Source: Albula goreensis (lineage: Eukaryota > Chordata > Actinopteri > Albuliformes > Albulidae). Taken from it: a stretch of DNA of 64,000 nucleotides. Position numbers and translations under genes: made by a program. Each line of letters begins with the position of its first letter. Position 1 is the stretch's first letter. Location: the NCBI GenBank assembly GCA_022829145.1, contig CM040761.1, forward strand, positions 14,504,245 through 14,568,244. Direction: 5' to 3'. Positions 1-62,960 of the stretch are shown here, piece by piece. Below the pieces are notes generated by a model. That model was not told the DNA's origin. It made no database searches and was given only the letters and a program-made list of their open reading frames with translations.

Positions 1-166
1 CCCAATTAATCCTATTTCAGTTAATATCTTGAATCTTTGGAATTGCTAAGTGTTTTGGTTATTTTCATACTGAGACTGATTTTAGCTGAAGTCTGGATGC
101 ATGGAGGTAGGTGGTGGTTTGACTGGTGCTGTGCTGACCCAGCTTCGTGTGTGTGTGTTTCCCCAG

Positions 167-308
167 AGTGCCCCTACCACAAGCCCCTAGGCTTTGAGGC
201 TGGATCTGTCTCGTCCGACCAGATCAGCTGCTCCAACGAGGACCAGTACACGGGCTGGTACTCCTCCTGGACCTCCAGCAAGGCTCGTCTCAACAACCAG
301 GGCTTTGG
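167..308 (+). CDS. rs1: rs1 exon 4 (residues 62-109)
   Basis: The acceptor is tttccccag before 167 and the donor is gtgagt at 309. The exon starts in the second base of the Glu62 codon. It encodes [13 protein letters not shown] through KARLNNQGF, the N-terminal part of the discoidin domain, with the cysteines matching human C63 and C83. The ATG upstream at 37 is intronic and is not a start. Confidence 0.97.
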
Positions 309-1398
309 GTGAGTGCTGCAGGCCTCCCTCCTCTCTCTGAGCGCACTGCCAGTCCTCAACCCTGACCCTTACAGCAGTGTTCCTCTTGGTTAGTCTCCAA
401 AGAACCTCCTATAAGATAAGAGATGACATAAGAAATGATCTGTGGTTGAGAAATCTTTGAGTTTCAAGGGTTGAGTATTCAGTAATGCTGGGTATGACGT
501 CTTCCCTCTCATTTCATTTTTGTTCTCCTCCTCCCCTCTTTCTGTCTTGGTCTCTGTGTGGCCCCAGATGTGCCTGGCTGTCCAAGTTCCAGGACATTAA
601 CCAGTGGCTGCAGATCGACCTGAAGGAGGTGAGTGTGGTGTCGGGCATCCTGACCCAGGGCCGCTGCGACGCTGACGAGTGGGTGACTAAGTACAGCGTT
701 CAGTACCGCACATACGAGCACCTCAACTGGATCTACTATAAGGACCAGACCGGGAACAATAGGGTACGTCTGTACGTCCATCCTTAGAGCCACATTAGAG
801 ACACACACAAGAGCTGAATCCTAGTGTACCATATTTACCATGAGGAACTGACAGAACCTGAGTGTTGCATTTCATCACGCTTAGCTGATGTTCAATCTAA
901 TATTTTCAGATCTTTTAAATAATTTTTAATGTTTCCATTTCATTTCTTTTTTAATAGAAATAAACCTTTATATAATTGTGGTAAAAGATGGGAGAACCTC
1001 TCTTCTATGTATATAGGATTAAGCCTGCAGTATTATTACATACAGTGTGATTTTAAAGATATTTTGATGCCCATTTTTACTGAAGCGCTAAGCCTCTGCC
1101 TGTTTTGTTGACCTGGGTCTGTCAACCTTTCAGGTGTTTCAGATAGAGTATTTTACTCGGGGCTGATCTAAGTATTCCAGTTTGTTCTGGTGTTAAGTGA
1201 AAATGTAGCTGGAGAAACATTGCTGATCCCTTTTCCCCAACTCAGGTATTCTACGGGAACTCGGATCGTTCCTCGTCGGTGCAGAACCTACTGCGCCCGC
1301 CCATCGTTGCCCGCTACATCCGACTGCTCCCACTGGGCTGGCACACACGCATCGCTGTGCGAATGGAGCTGCTGCTCTGCATGAACAAGTGTACCTGA
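167..1398 (+). CDS. rs1: rs1 (retinoschisin), 3' part: exons 4-6, spliced
   Basis: Retinoschisin is a secreted protein of photoreceptors and bipolar cells. It forms disulphide-linked octamers and holds retinal layers together. The window contains exons 4, 5 and 6 (167-308, 568-763, 1246-1398), which encode residues 62-224, essentially the whole discoidin (F5/8 type C) domain. Exon sizes of 142, 196 and 153 coding bases equal the human ones, and phases and GT/AG sites fit. Cysteines matching human C63, C83, C110, C142, C219 and C223 are all present; the C63-C219 and C110-C142 pairs close the domain. The blocks [15 protein letters not shown] and WLQIDLKE are nearly identical to human. The signal peptide and Rs1 domain (exons 1-3) lie left of the window. 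The frame is open to a TGA at 1396-1398. The gene ends tail to tail with cdkl5, as in mammals. Identification is firm. Confidence 0.97.
568..763 (+). CDS. rs1: rs1 exon 5 (residues 109-174)
   Basis: The acceptor is tggccccag before 568 and the donor is gtacgt at 764. The exon encodes [18 protein letters not shown], the GRCDADEW loop, and the segment ending TGNNR. It holds both cysteines of the C110-C142 pair. Length is 196 bases, as in human. Confidence 0.97.
764..1245 (+). other. rs1: rs1 intron 5
   Basis: This is AT-rich intronic sequence ending in ttttccccaactcag. I see no additional exon, repeat family or RNA gene in it. Confidence 0.9.
1246..1398 (+). CDS. rs1: rs1 exon 6, terminal coding exon (residues 175-224)
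   Basis: The acceptor is aactcag before 1246. The exon encodes [19 protein letters not shown], the [19 protein letters not shown] strand, and the C-terminus LCMNKCT, followed by TGA. Human ends ECVSKCA, so both terminal cysteines (C219 and C223, the latter used for octamer formation) are kept. Coding length is 153 bases including the stop, as in human. Confidence 0.97.
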   Translation, partial: VFYGNSDRSSSVQNLLRPPIVARYIRLLPLGWHTRIAVRMELLLCMNKCT

Positions 1399-2235
1399 GC
1401 CTCCGCCCCCCACCCCGCCCCAGCTCCGCCCCTGTCCCCTCACAACCCCACACACTTGCCAAAGTGGCACGTGCAGCATCCGTACGGCCCCTTGCTCCCC
1501 CACCCCCTTCTCCCCACCAGCCGCGTTCCCTTTGCCGGATTGCGTGAACGATGTCTGCTTCACTTTTCAGCACAGAGAGAGCAGAACGGCAAGTGTGTGC
1601 CGCTTTTACTTTACTTTTAACTTTATACAAGGTAGTGTGTCCAGCTTTAGCCTTGGCGATAGGAGATGGGGAGGGGAGAATGGGGGAACTATGGAGGGTT
1701 GCATGATGAGGGGGAGGGAATACTGGAGGGGCAGCCAAGGGAGAGCTGAGAGGGTCATGTGATGATGTCATAGTTGGATTTCATGTACTGTATTTTGTGT
1801 GTGTGTGAATTCTGACGTGGTTTGTGACATTGATGTAGTATGCTACTGTATATCCCACAGCACTGGGGAGTGTCATTTTCTATTGTTTAGAAGCACATCT
1901 TTGACTGTATTTTTCAAGGGTTTATGAAGGCAACACCGCCTTCTTTGAACTAACTCCTGTGATCTGATTTTATTTTTTTCTTGTTGTGTGTCCTTCAGTA
2001 GAAACAGCAAAGCATGTTGTGATGTATTGTATCCATACACATTGTATGCAATGTATCTGATTAAGGAGAGTTATCTGATCAGATATACATTAACCATCAT
2101 CATTAACAATGTCATTATGAACAAAATCAAACTGCTCTTCCTTCTTCATTGTGCAACAGAAAAAGATCAACGCCAAAGAAAGTAAAAACTCACAACAGCC
2201 CGATGCTGAGGAGCAAAACCTGTGTTTTTAATAAA
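1399..2235 (+). other. rs1: rs1 3' UTR (proximal end)
   Basis: This is untranslated sequence after the rs1 stop. It begins C-rich and becomes AT-rich. AATAAA at 2230-2235 is the first well-placed poly(A) signal, giving a 3' UTR of roughly 0.85 kb. The true end is not visible from sequence alone. Confidence 0.6.
2230..2235 (+). terminator. rs1: Candidate poly(A) signal of rs1
   Basis: AATAAA lies in the context tttttaataaagac, about 830 bases after the rs1 stop codon. Confidence 0.5.
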
Positions 2236-2638
2236 GACATGTTTTGCAAAGTCCATCCAAAAAAATTAAATGTGCTTAGTAAAAATGAGCCATGTTCATG
2301 CCAGTCATGGGGTAGGTACACATGATCATTATTTACAGTGACAATATAAACGGCGCTCATGTCATGCCAAGATAGAAGCACAGTAACCATGGAAACCGGA
2401 CAAAATGAAAACATTAGAAGGAGAGAGAGAGTGACAGAGCGTGAGAGTGAGAGAAAACTCAAAATAACCAGGTTTTAAAAATACTACCATGTAAATTCTG
2501 TTCAGCTTATGGCCCCTGCAAAAAAGACTTGGAAACATACAGCCAGGTGAGAGACATAGACATTTACATTCATATCTACAGAGACAAAGTGGCAAGTACT
2601 GGAACTACTGTCTGACTAATTCTTCTGCTGCATATGAC

Positions 2639-2644
2639 AATAAA
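2639..2644 (+). terminator. rs1: Alternative distal poly(A) signal of rs1
   Basis: A second AATAAA, in tgacaataaacatg and followed by a TG-containing stretch, would give a 1.2 kb 3' UTR. Confidence 0.35.
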
Positions 2645-5600
2645 CATGTGGAGTGAAAACTGGGGTAATGTTATTTCTAAAATGGCGTTTGAACCCCACC
2701 CCCCACGCTGTCAGTATGATAGACTAATACATTTTGTAGCAGCAGATCCAGCAGCAAACGCCACCCCATCTCTTCCTTCACTTTTGCAAAATTGAGTCCT
2801 GAGCATCACAGACATTCTGCTTCTCAAAGCTTCACAGGAGAACACAAACCAACATTAAAGTCTCACGGGCTTTCCACAACAGACAAAGAAGCTTGTGTCG
2901 AGGTCTGCAGTCGACCCACAAAGAAAACGTAAGAATATGATACAAGAGAGATTAAACACCTTGTATTTATTATCTGCTGTCACACTCTTAAAACACATTT
3001 GCCTTTACTGTTCATTTTTGTGAGCAACTTAGCATTCAGGCATTGGAGACATACTTGATATAATTTTATTGTTAGTGTCTGTGCATTAGTTTTTTTTTTT
3101 CTTTTTGAAGAGAAAAGTGAAAAATCAAGCACAAAAACATGAATGACATACAAAACAGCTTATTCAGATATCATTTTCAGGAATTTGATTAGATAGAAGA
3201 TGCATACATTGAGTGTGTTTACATGATCGTGTATACATACATGACTACCTGTGTCAGGGTGAAAAAATGACACAGTTTGTTCCATTCGCTCAGAAAGCTG
3301 ACGTCTGATGATTGGATCGATCATCACCATGCACTGCAGTCCTAGACAGTGACAAAGGCTCAGAAATACAGAAAATGGCCACCGCCAGGCTGTCTGTATG
3401 GTATGAATACTGAGAGGAGGCCAGCAGTACCTGCAGATGGCAGTAGCTCTGAGCATTTGTCTCTACACCAGGCTGAGGATCACTGCCTCCAGATACAAGA
3501 CATACAGTGACACTTAGCTATATGGAGAAGTGGCCACAGTTTATCCTATGCCACATTAACAGTAGCCTTCAATAACAGAGCTCAGTTAAACTGGCAGTAG
3601 ATGGGGGTGGGGTGATTCAAAAATAAGGCCCTCATTAGGTTTGAGTATTTTAAAAGTTCTGGTCACATCTATGCAGTTCACTTAACCCAAGCTGGAGTCT
3701 AAGATTGTAAGTTACTGCAAGTTAAAACTTTTCCTTATTTCAGCCTGGTTTACCGTGACATTTCTCTTGTTGCGTGCTGAAAGCAGTTTAGCTGAAGTAA
3801 GGCCCATCACTGTATCAATGTTAAGACCCAGGTGTATTAGTATGGCAGTGAGTAAAGTAGTGGAGAGACATTCCCCTTAACTGCAGGACTTGCAGCTTCT
3901 ATACATTTCCATTTCCAGCTTATCTCCACACAGGATTAAGGCAATCAAAAACCCATTTATAAACTGTAGAAGGACTGCTCAGTGCCAAAACAGCTCAATA
4001 CACTACAGGAGACCAGCATTTTTGCCTTCAGAGCAGTAAGGGATTGGGAGGAAAAACAACACTGAGGGGAATCTCACAGCAGCCATGGAACATTACCCCA
4101 AAACAGGCCAATGTCAAGGGTCTTTCTCAGAATTTTACAGATTAACACAATGTTTGTACTGAATCAAATAAACTCTATTCTCTCTAATACTTTATCAATG
4201 AGGAAAAAATGCAAAGGATTTATATAAAAGCCTGCAAATCGGCCATGGCTTACAGAAGTTCAAAATATTTAAATGGAAATTAGAGTTTCACTCTAATTTT
4301 AAGAAGTGGTTTTTAGGCTGGGTAACATGTGCAGTGAGGGTTTTGTACTAACCACAGATGTTCACTAAATCTGTGTAGGTCCAACAAGCGGAAAGGCAAG
4401 CATACAGTGAGTGGAGCTGGCTCGATCTCCATAAACTGGACAGCTACAGGTTCCCCTGCAGATTGATCTTCACGTTGCTGTACATTGCTGAGGAGTAAGA
4501 AAATCTATGCTGCAATTAGAGGGCGATACAATGAATGCTAATGACTGCTATCAGAAACTGAGGTTCCTTTCGACCTGCACGCATTATTTACTGTCAACAC
4601 TTAGATCTGCCTCCACAGGATTGCTGAGGGCCGACTGTTTTGCGATGTCATACTGACAGAGCACCATTCTTCTGCACTGAGCTCCCTATACTGCGTCATC
4701 AGCCAGCAACAGCTGGGGTAGTGCCATCCGGCTAGGGAAAGGGCCACACGACGGATTTTACTGTTATTGCTTGGGAGTTGGGCAGTTTGCCAGGCAGACA
4801 AACACTTAACACTGATTTTTATTCCCACATCCAAAACTAATCTACCCCTTTTTCAGACACTTGAGCTCACAAACAAATCAATGTTCCAATCTGCATTGCG
4901 GGTTACTTTTCATTCCCAGGTATTCGACATACCTATTGTAGTTCTAACAAGAAAACTATACCTTTCCTTGTTTGACACAAAAAACTAAGAAGCAATTTAA
5001 CATGATACCTGCCTCACTTTTGACTAGGTTGGTGATGGTTCTATCCTAGATTCATTGAAAAAAATTCAAGTCTGTTCATTTCTTTAATTGGGAGAACCTT
5101 CGATTGCAGCAGATGTAAACAGTGGTGTTGAATGCCAATATTTCTCCTCTGTTACTTCAGTTTTTTCTGATAACAAATCGATGATAATGTTCCCACCAAA
5201 AATAGCTAACAAAAACAAACAAAACAAAAATCTATGCTACGAGTTTATGATTGTGTCAGGATTACAACCACAAAAGACTGTTTACTTTGTTTCATGTCAG
5301 TTGTCTATAGTTTGTTTTTTTAAATATAAATATTACCAAAGAAATAGTCACACATTGGTATTAATATAATACACTGTGTTGCTCAACATAACAATCTTTC
5401 CAGGAAAAAATACATTAACTTATGTAAAGTAGAAACTGCAGATACATACTCACTTTTTAGTTAACATACCTGGAATACACAAAACACAAGTACAATACTA
5501 AAGTCTGTGGTTGCGATCATGGTGACACCAAGGCAGAAAGGAAATATCCTGTGTCTTAATATTCAATATACACCGTATGAGCACTGAACACAAAGTGAAG

Positions 5601-7657
5601 AGAAATAGTTACTTTTCTGACTACTTAGCCTGTTTAAAGTGCACTATTAAGAATAGACAATGAGACTTAACTGAGCTACTTTTTTGTAGTGTTTCTTTTT
5701 TTGTTTGTTTGTTTTACATGTCCATAAAATACAATTAGACTAGTCAACATTTATCTTAAGTACCTCAATGTCAGGTTTAGGGATGCTGTCTTACGCAGAC
5801 TGGACAAAGATGGCTCATTGCTGTGCAAAACATGGACATATCTGAAAAGAGTCATTAGGCAGAGGATGGAGAAAGAGTCTCTCTCTCCATCATATAGAAG
5901 GTACAGTCCAATGCTATAGGATAAAAGAGGTGATCCTTTTCCCCTAATGTTAGATGGGTAATTTAATAGCTAATTATCTGCTACTGACATCTTAAATACT
6001 CTTAAAGCTATTTACAATGCACATTAGTATATCAAAATATCATTTTAAGGTTATATTGTAGAGGATTGGTTGAAAGAAACATATAAATGTATTCAACATT
6101 GAATAGTTTTGAGCTCATGTTGTATTGCTTGTATTTTCATTGGCAATTATTACATAGTGATCATCCTCTCTCTATATATTATTTTTTACATAACAGCTAC
6201 TTAATGTAATTATTATTTTCTTATATTATTCATAAAGAGTAATTACCTGTGACTGCTGCAGTTGTTCTTTAAAAAGTGCTTATTGTGACATTAAAAAAGG
6301 CTAAACCCGATAGTAGTCAGTGCTGGTTACGGTTTATTTCCTCAGCTCTTTCTCTGGTCATGGACTTGGCAAGGATGGGTTTCTGAGAAGCAATGAAGAT
6401 GAAGGGGACTTCACTCTGCATAACTAGTGCTTTGTAAGATGCTCTCTGATGGCCTGTGGGTGGCGCTGTTGGTCACTCTGCTGATCGGCAGGCTGTGACA
6501 GGTGTAGCCCTAAATCAGGGAGGGGTGTCCCAGGCTGGGGAAACCCCCGGTCACGAGGCTCAGTGCTCAGGGATGCGATTGATCCTAATTATTCAACGGA
6601 TACTGATTTTCACACCCCACGTGCCTCAGCCAGAGGCAGGGGACTTGGGTCCGTCATAAGCACACACATCAAGAGCTGCTCCAGCCTTTGACAGCTGACA
6701 GCAAGAGAAAATGTTCAGCAACAAAGCCAAATACATGCGGCCCAAGAGACATTTAGGGACTGAAAATCGGTACAGTATGAGCTGATTAATCAGGAAATCA
6801 CATATTTGAGCACTACTCCTGTCATTGAGGGACCCACAACTCAACCCTGGCTCTTTGAGAGACGAGGCTGGCTGGAGAGAGGAGGAAAGCGGACCGGAAA
6901 CCATGTTCAGATGCCCACTCTCTCTACTCTCTCTCGTGTGTTTTCCCCCACTCACACAGGCCACGACTGGTCTAACAGTAACAGACAGTGCACACTGCCC
7001 TGCGTTTTCAGGAAAACGAACCAGAGACATACCGCATCAAAAAATGTCTGTACTCTGACACGTTTTGTTTTTTGTTGGAGAACAAATGAAAAATTGATGA
7101 GAAGAAACATGTTTCCCTTCTTTATCGAAGTGCTGTAGCAATGGACCTGCTCCCAGAATGCACCTCTGGAGTGGTTACATGAGGAGAGCACAGTGCAGGC
7201 CCATGGCTTCCTACATTCTTGTGATTCAACGGTAGTCTCAGGAAAAAAGTGCCCTAATTTAAATTCTAAAACCATTTTGTCATGTTCAAACAGAGGTTTT
7301 ACAGGAGTTCAGAATTCATAGAATGCAAACCCAATGGACAGGTGCTCCTAAGGTATAGTTGGAAAAGTGCCCAAAAATCGCGGGGGAATATTGCACAACA
7401 CTGAGCCAGCAAAACGAGTCTTCGGCCAGGCTGGGTAAGGAAGCAGCGAAAAACATTTCTGCTCCTCCAGTCAATGGGTTCCGTTCAGAATAAAAATGAA
7501 ATAGAGGGGAAATAAAACCCAACACAAAATAGCAAACAAAAATGGCAAATATTCTCACAACAATACTCTTAAATCTGAAAAAATCTAAATACTTCAGATA
7601 CAAACAACTAATACTCATAATGAAATATAGCATTAATATGCAGGAAAATTTAATATA
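2645..7657. other. Tail-to-tail interval between rs1 and cdkl5
   Basis: This 5 kb is AT-rich and has no convincing coding exon on either strand. It may hold long 3' UTRs; human CDKL5 has one of several kilobases. The only structure I can point to is a diverged repeat at 6583-6704 that also occurs in the large cdkl5 intron. The reading frames seen here are short and have no recognisable domain. Confidence 0.6.
6583..6704 (+). repeat. Diverged interspersed repeat, copy A
   Basis: This segment shares colinear blocks with 45300-45424. These include a ggatactga(t/c)tttca block, a ggacttgggt block, and the identical 18-mer cacacacatcaagagct plus its flank. The family is not recognised. The two copies look like old members of one dispersed element. 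Confidence 0.5.
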
Positions 7658-7754
7658 TTTATTTTGTGTATAAACTATAGCTCTCGCACTTATACTATAC
7701 TTTTTTTAAATCATCATATATAGTACATATATATTTTTATATAACTGTAATGTA

Positions 7755-7760
7755 TTTATT
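7755..7760 (-). terminator. cdkl5: Candidate proximal poly(A) signal of cdkl5
   Basis: On the - strand this reads AATAAA, about 250 bases after the cdkl5 stop. A second AATAAA lies at 7658-7663. Either would give a very short 3' UTR for this gene, and further sites lie downstream, so usage is uncertain. Confidence 0.3.
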
Positions 7761-8007
7761 ATTAAAACAAAAACGTTGTAATCAGAATTTCATAAATAAT
7801 ATTACAAATTATATCAAATATGGAAGCTTAAAAAAACTTAAGACATACAGAGCACTACCCTTTTGGCTTAGGGTAAAGCCATTTACCCACACTCCCTTTG
7901 CTGTTTGTGGCGTACAGTTCAGTAGCCAGCAGAGGGAGCTGTGGAGGGGTTAAGAGGTCAGGAGCGCGCGCACTGGGGAGCCGAGGGGGTGGGGGTAGGA
8001 CTGGACT
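7761..8007 (-). other. cdkl5: cdkl5 proximal 3' UTR
   Basis: This is non-coding sequence directly after the TAG stop. It is GC-rich next to the stop and then strongly AT-rich. The distal limit depends on which poly(A) site is used. Confidence 0.5.
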
Positions 8008-60391
<52,384 letters not shown>

Positions 60392-60504
60392 GAAGACAAA
60401 TGGCGGCGGCGGCGGAGGTGTGGCCGGCAGGGCTCAGCGAGGCGTGTCCCGGCGAGAGGAGGGCATGGGACGGCCGGCGGGAGGTCCCCAGTGGAGCCTG
60501 GTCG
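60392..60504 (-). other. cdkl5: cdkl5 5' UTR segment of the first coding exon
   Basis: On the - strand this is GC-rich, with (GCC)5 just before the start codon. A plausible acceptor, ccgtttcccgcag, ends at 60505, which would make this the untranslated part of the first coding exon. The extent is not proved; transcription could instead start within this GC-rich patch. Confidence 0.5.
60434..60466 (-). other. Upstream ORF in the cdkl5 5' UTR (10 codons)
   Basis: ATG at 60466 opens MPSSRRDTPR and stops at TGA (60434-60436), 42 bases before the main ATG. It would be translated only if the mRNA starts upstream of 60466. Confidence 0.45.
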
Positions 60505-62132
60505 CTGCGGGAAACGGCGCATGCTACATGCTCGCCCCACAAACATACACGCACTCTCTCACACACGCACACACCTGTGAGGGGACAAGAGAAAGAGGAA
60601 AATACGGGTTACAGTGATAAGGATCAGACATATATCATCCCCTGTATTCCCTCAGACAGAGTGTGAGGGGCTTACAGTGAGACAGCAAACACTGCAGCTA
60701 ATATATTACATATAGCCTTAATAATAATCTTATTATTAGAGAGGTTGTATGAGACTGATGGCAATTTAATTTCAACATATCGTTCAACCTTTGCAGTAAT
60801 ATTAATTTACTGACAAATCAGGCACAGTCATGACTAACATTTTTTCTACACACAGATGTCTTTCTTTCACTGTTTTACTGTAACATGCTGTCCCGTGTGC
60901 TTTTGCTGAACATGGACTCATTTTTTCGTGCATCCAATGAAACAAGTATACCGGCATGCTACCTCTGTAACTGTGTTTATTACGCAGTAGGCCAAACCCT
61001 CATGAAAGTGATTACAGTGGGTCATATCACATCCAGCTGACTTCAGAGTAAAAGTGTAATACCTGTGGGAAAGTGACAGATGGATATTTCACAAGTGAAT
61101 ACCCTACTTGTGTGTGCGCATGATTTTCACAGTTTTTGTATAAGAATATGGTGAATATGCTTGAATACAGTGAGTGTGGTGTCCACAGGACAGCTGAAAT
61201 GTGTGAGGTTTTGTGTGAATTCCAGAATGCACGACCTGGATGCTTCTAGGCTGATGCCTAAGCCAGTCTCAACTGACAGGATGTGTTAACCGAATCTGCG
61301 TCAGTCTGCACAAAGGCAGTGAAAGATATCAGTGGTCATGGGCTGCAAATCCACAGCAGCTATTCTCATAAAAGAGGATCCAGGATCCTCCACAACAGAT
61401 GGTCAAGTGCGGCTCTCCAGCAGATTGGAGAAAAGAACACAAAGTCAATGAGTCAGTGAGAAACTACCTGGCTCCCCACATGGACATTAATCTATGAAAA
61501 CATCTAGTTAACATAGCTGCTTGAAAGAATTTACTGTCTAGATTTTATTTTTAAAATCCTGTAGTCAAAATTTCAAGAATTCACGAAAGTGTTCAATGTA
61601 TTCCAGCAAAATAAAATTCAAATCTCACGGTATAAAACACTTATATATCATTACAGGCTAATCATATACACATGTGCCTGTGTGCGTATAGGATGATTCT
61701 TCAGAAATATTTACTTATTGATCCTCTCTTTTACCATTGATCCAAAATTTCTACATTAATTCAGTAAAAACTGAGATGCAAAACCCCTATTTTTTTCTCA
61801 CCCACGGCCGGAGTCAGCCCCACAGTGAACCTCCCTAAAGCCACACAGCTCCTCAGATGAGCGAGGTGGCTGGCCTTTGCTACTTTTCACACAGTATGTG
61901 AGGCACTGATCACATGCTGCCTATGCAATTCGAGGAACGCAGAGTCCACATCTGTTCAGTTCATGAACCTGCAGACGCTTGGCCGGCCAGGGAAGGCTGC
62001 CAGAGAGCGATGAAGCTGATGATTTTCACCAGCTTTATCACTGTATTACTGTAGCAAGCTTGAGCCAACAGCTGCCTCACCTTTGTGGACCTCCAACTAT
62101 AGCTGCTAGAGGGGCTAGATTCAGCTTGATTG

Positions 62133-62158
62133 CTAATTGATATAATGCTATCAATTAG
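62133..62158. promoter_or_regulatory. Perfect 10-bp inverted repeat of TAATTGAT type
   Basis: The arm ctaattgata (62133-62142), a 6-base spacer taatgc, then the exact reverse complement tatcaattag (62149-62158). Each arm holds a homeodomain core (TAATT) and an ATCAAT/ATTGAT Onecut-type core. Confidence 0.5.
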
Positions 62159-62860
62159 GCCGCTCACAGTTTGCCTGGTCCATCACTAGTTGTTGATGCA
62201 CTGATGGGCCACACAGGGCTGGGTATTGCCCACCTTATCCTTCTGCTGACAGACTGTGGTCAGATGGATGGATCTGACAGGGACAGATGGATAGATGTCT
62301 GTGGTCTGCCTGCCCCGGGTGCTACATGGCTCAAGTGGGGGGCAGCACATGGTCAAAAGAAGCACCTGGACACATTTGCTAGTCTGACCTCTCTCCACTA
62401 TAATGAATAATGTTGGGTTCATCCACTGCTATTAAACATGTAATGAAGCGTTCGGACTTGAGCAACAGAAAAAAAGCACGGGATAAATCTATCCAAGATA
62501 TGAAAACAAAAAAATAATAATATATTACTTGCATGTTGTCCAAGATTGAGCCTCTAGAAAGTGACAGACAGATGGATGTTTCCCGATGCCAGTAGGTTAT
62601 AAGCCTAAATTTAATAAAACCAACAAAGACTCCTATTAAATGCACAAGCTACAGCTGCGCTCATGCTGAAATGAGGACATCAATTTCGATTCCCTCATCA
62701 TTAATCGCTCTTATCCCCTCTCACAGAATAGAGGTCCCAGATGTCATTCCATGTCTCATAGCCCCCCAAACATTAAGGTGATAGGCTGGCTTGAACATGC
62801 CATGGGGCTTGGGGCTCCTAATCAGTATGCATAACCCCCTATTCCAAACTAACGATCCTC

Positions 62861-62960
62861 AGAGTTAGGGAACTGATCTAGGATTGGTTCTAAATGTATT
62901 TTCTAATGGAAAAAGTTAGAATATGTGCTGGGGAAACCTGATCCTAGATCAGAACTCCCA
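62861..62960. mobile_element. Second palindromic repeat copy, central part
   Basis: The left arm gggaactgatctaggattgg and the right arm aacctgatcctagatcagaa are near-exact reverse complements across a loop of about 45 bases. They match the inner palindrome of the element at 46510-46679. The outer ends are not recognisable. Confidence 0.5.

Noticed and set aside
37-312. ATG at 37 as an rs1 start
   Set aside because: The frame before 167 is intron 3 ending in a clear acceptor. The human exon 4 boundary falls exactly at 167.
1193-1771. 192-codon open frame on the - strand over rs1 exon 6
   Set aside because: It is antisense to a certain coding exon and a C-rich 3' UTR, and the translation has no recognisable domain; it is a composition effect.
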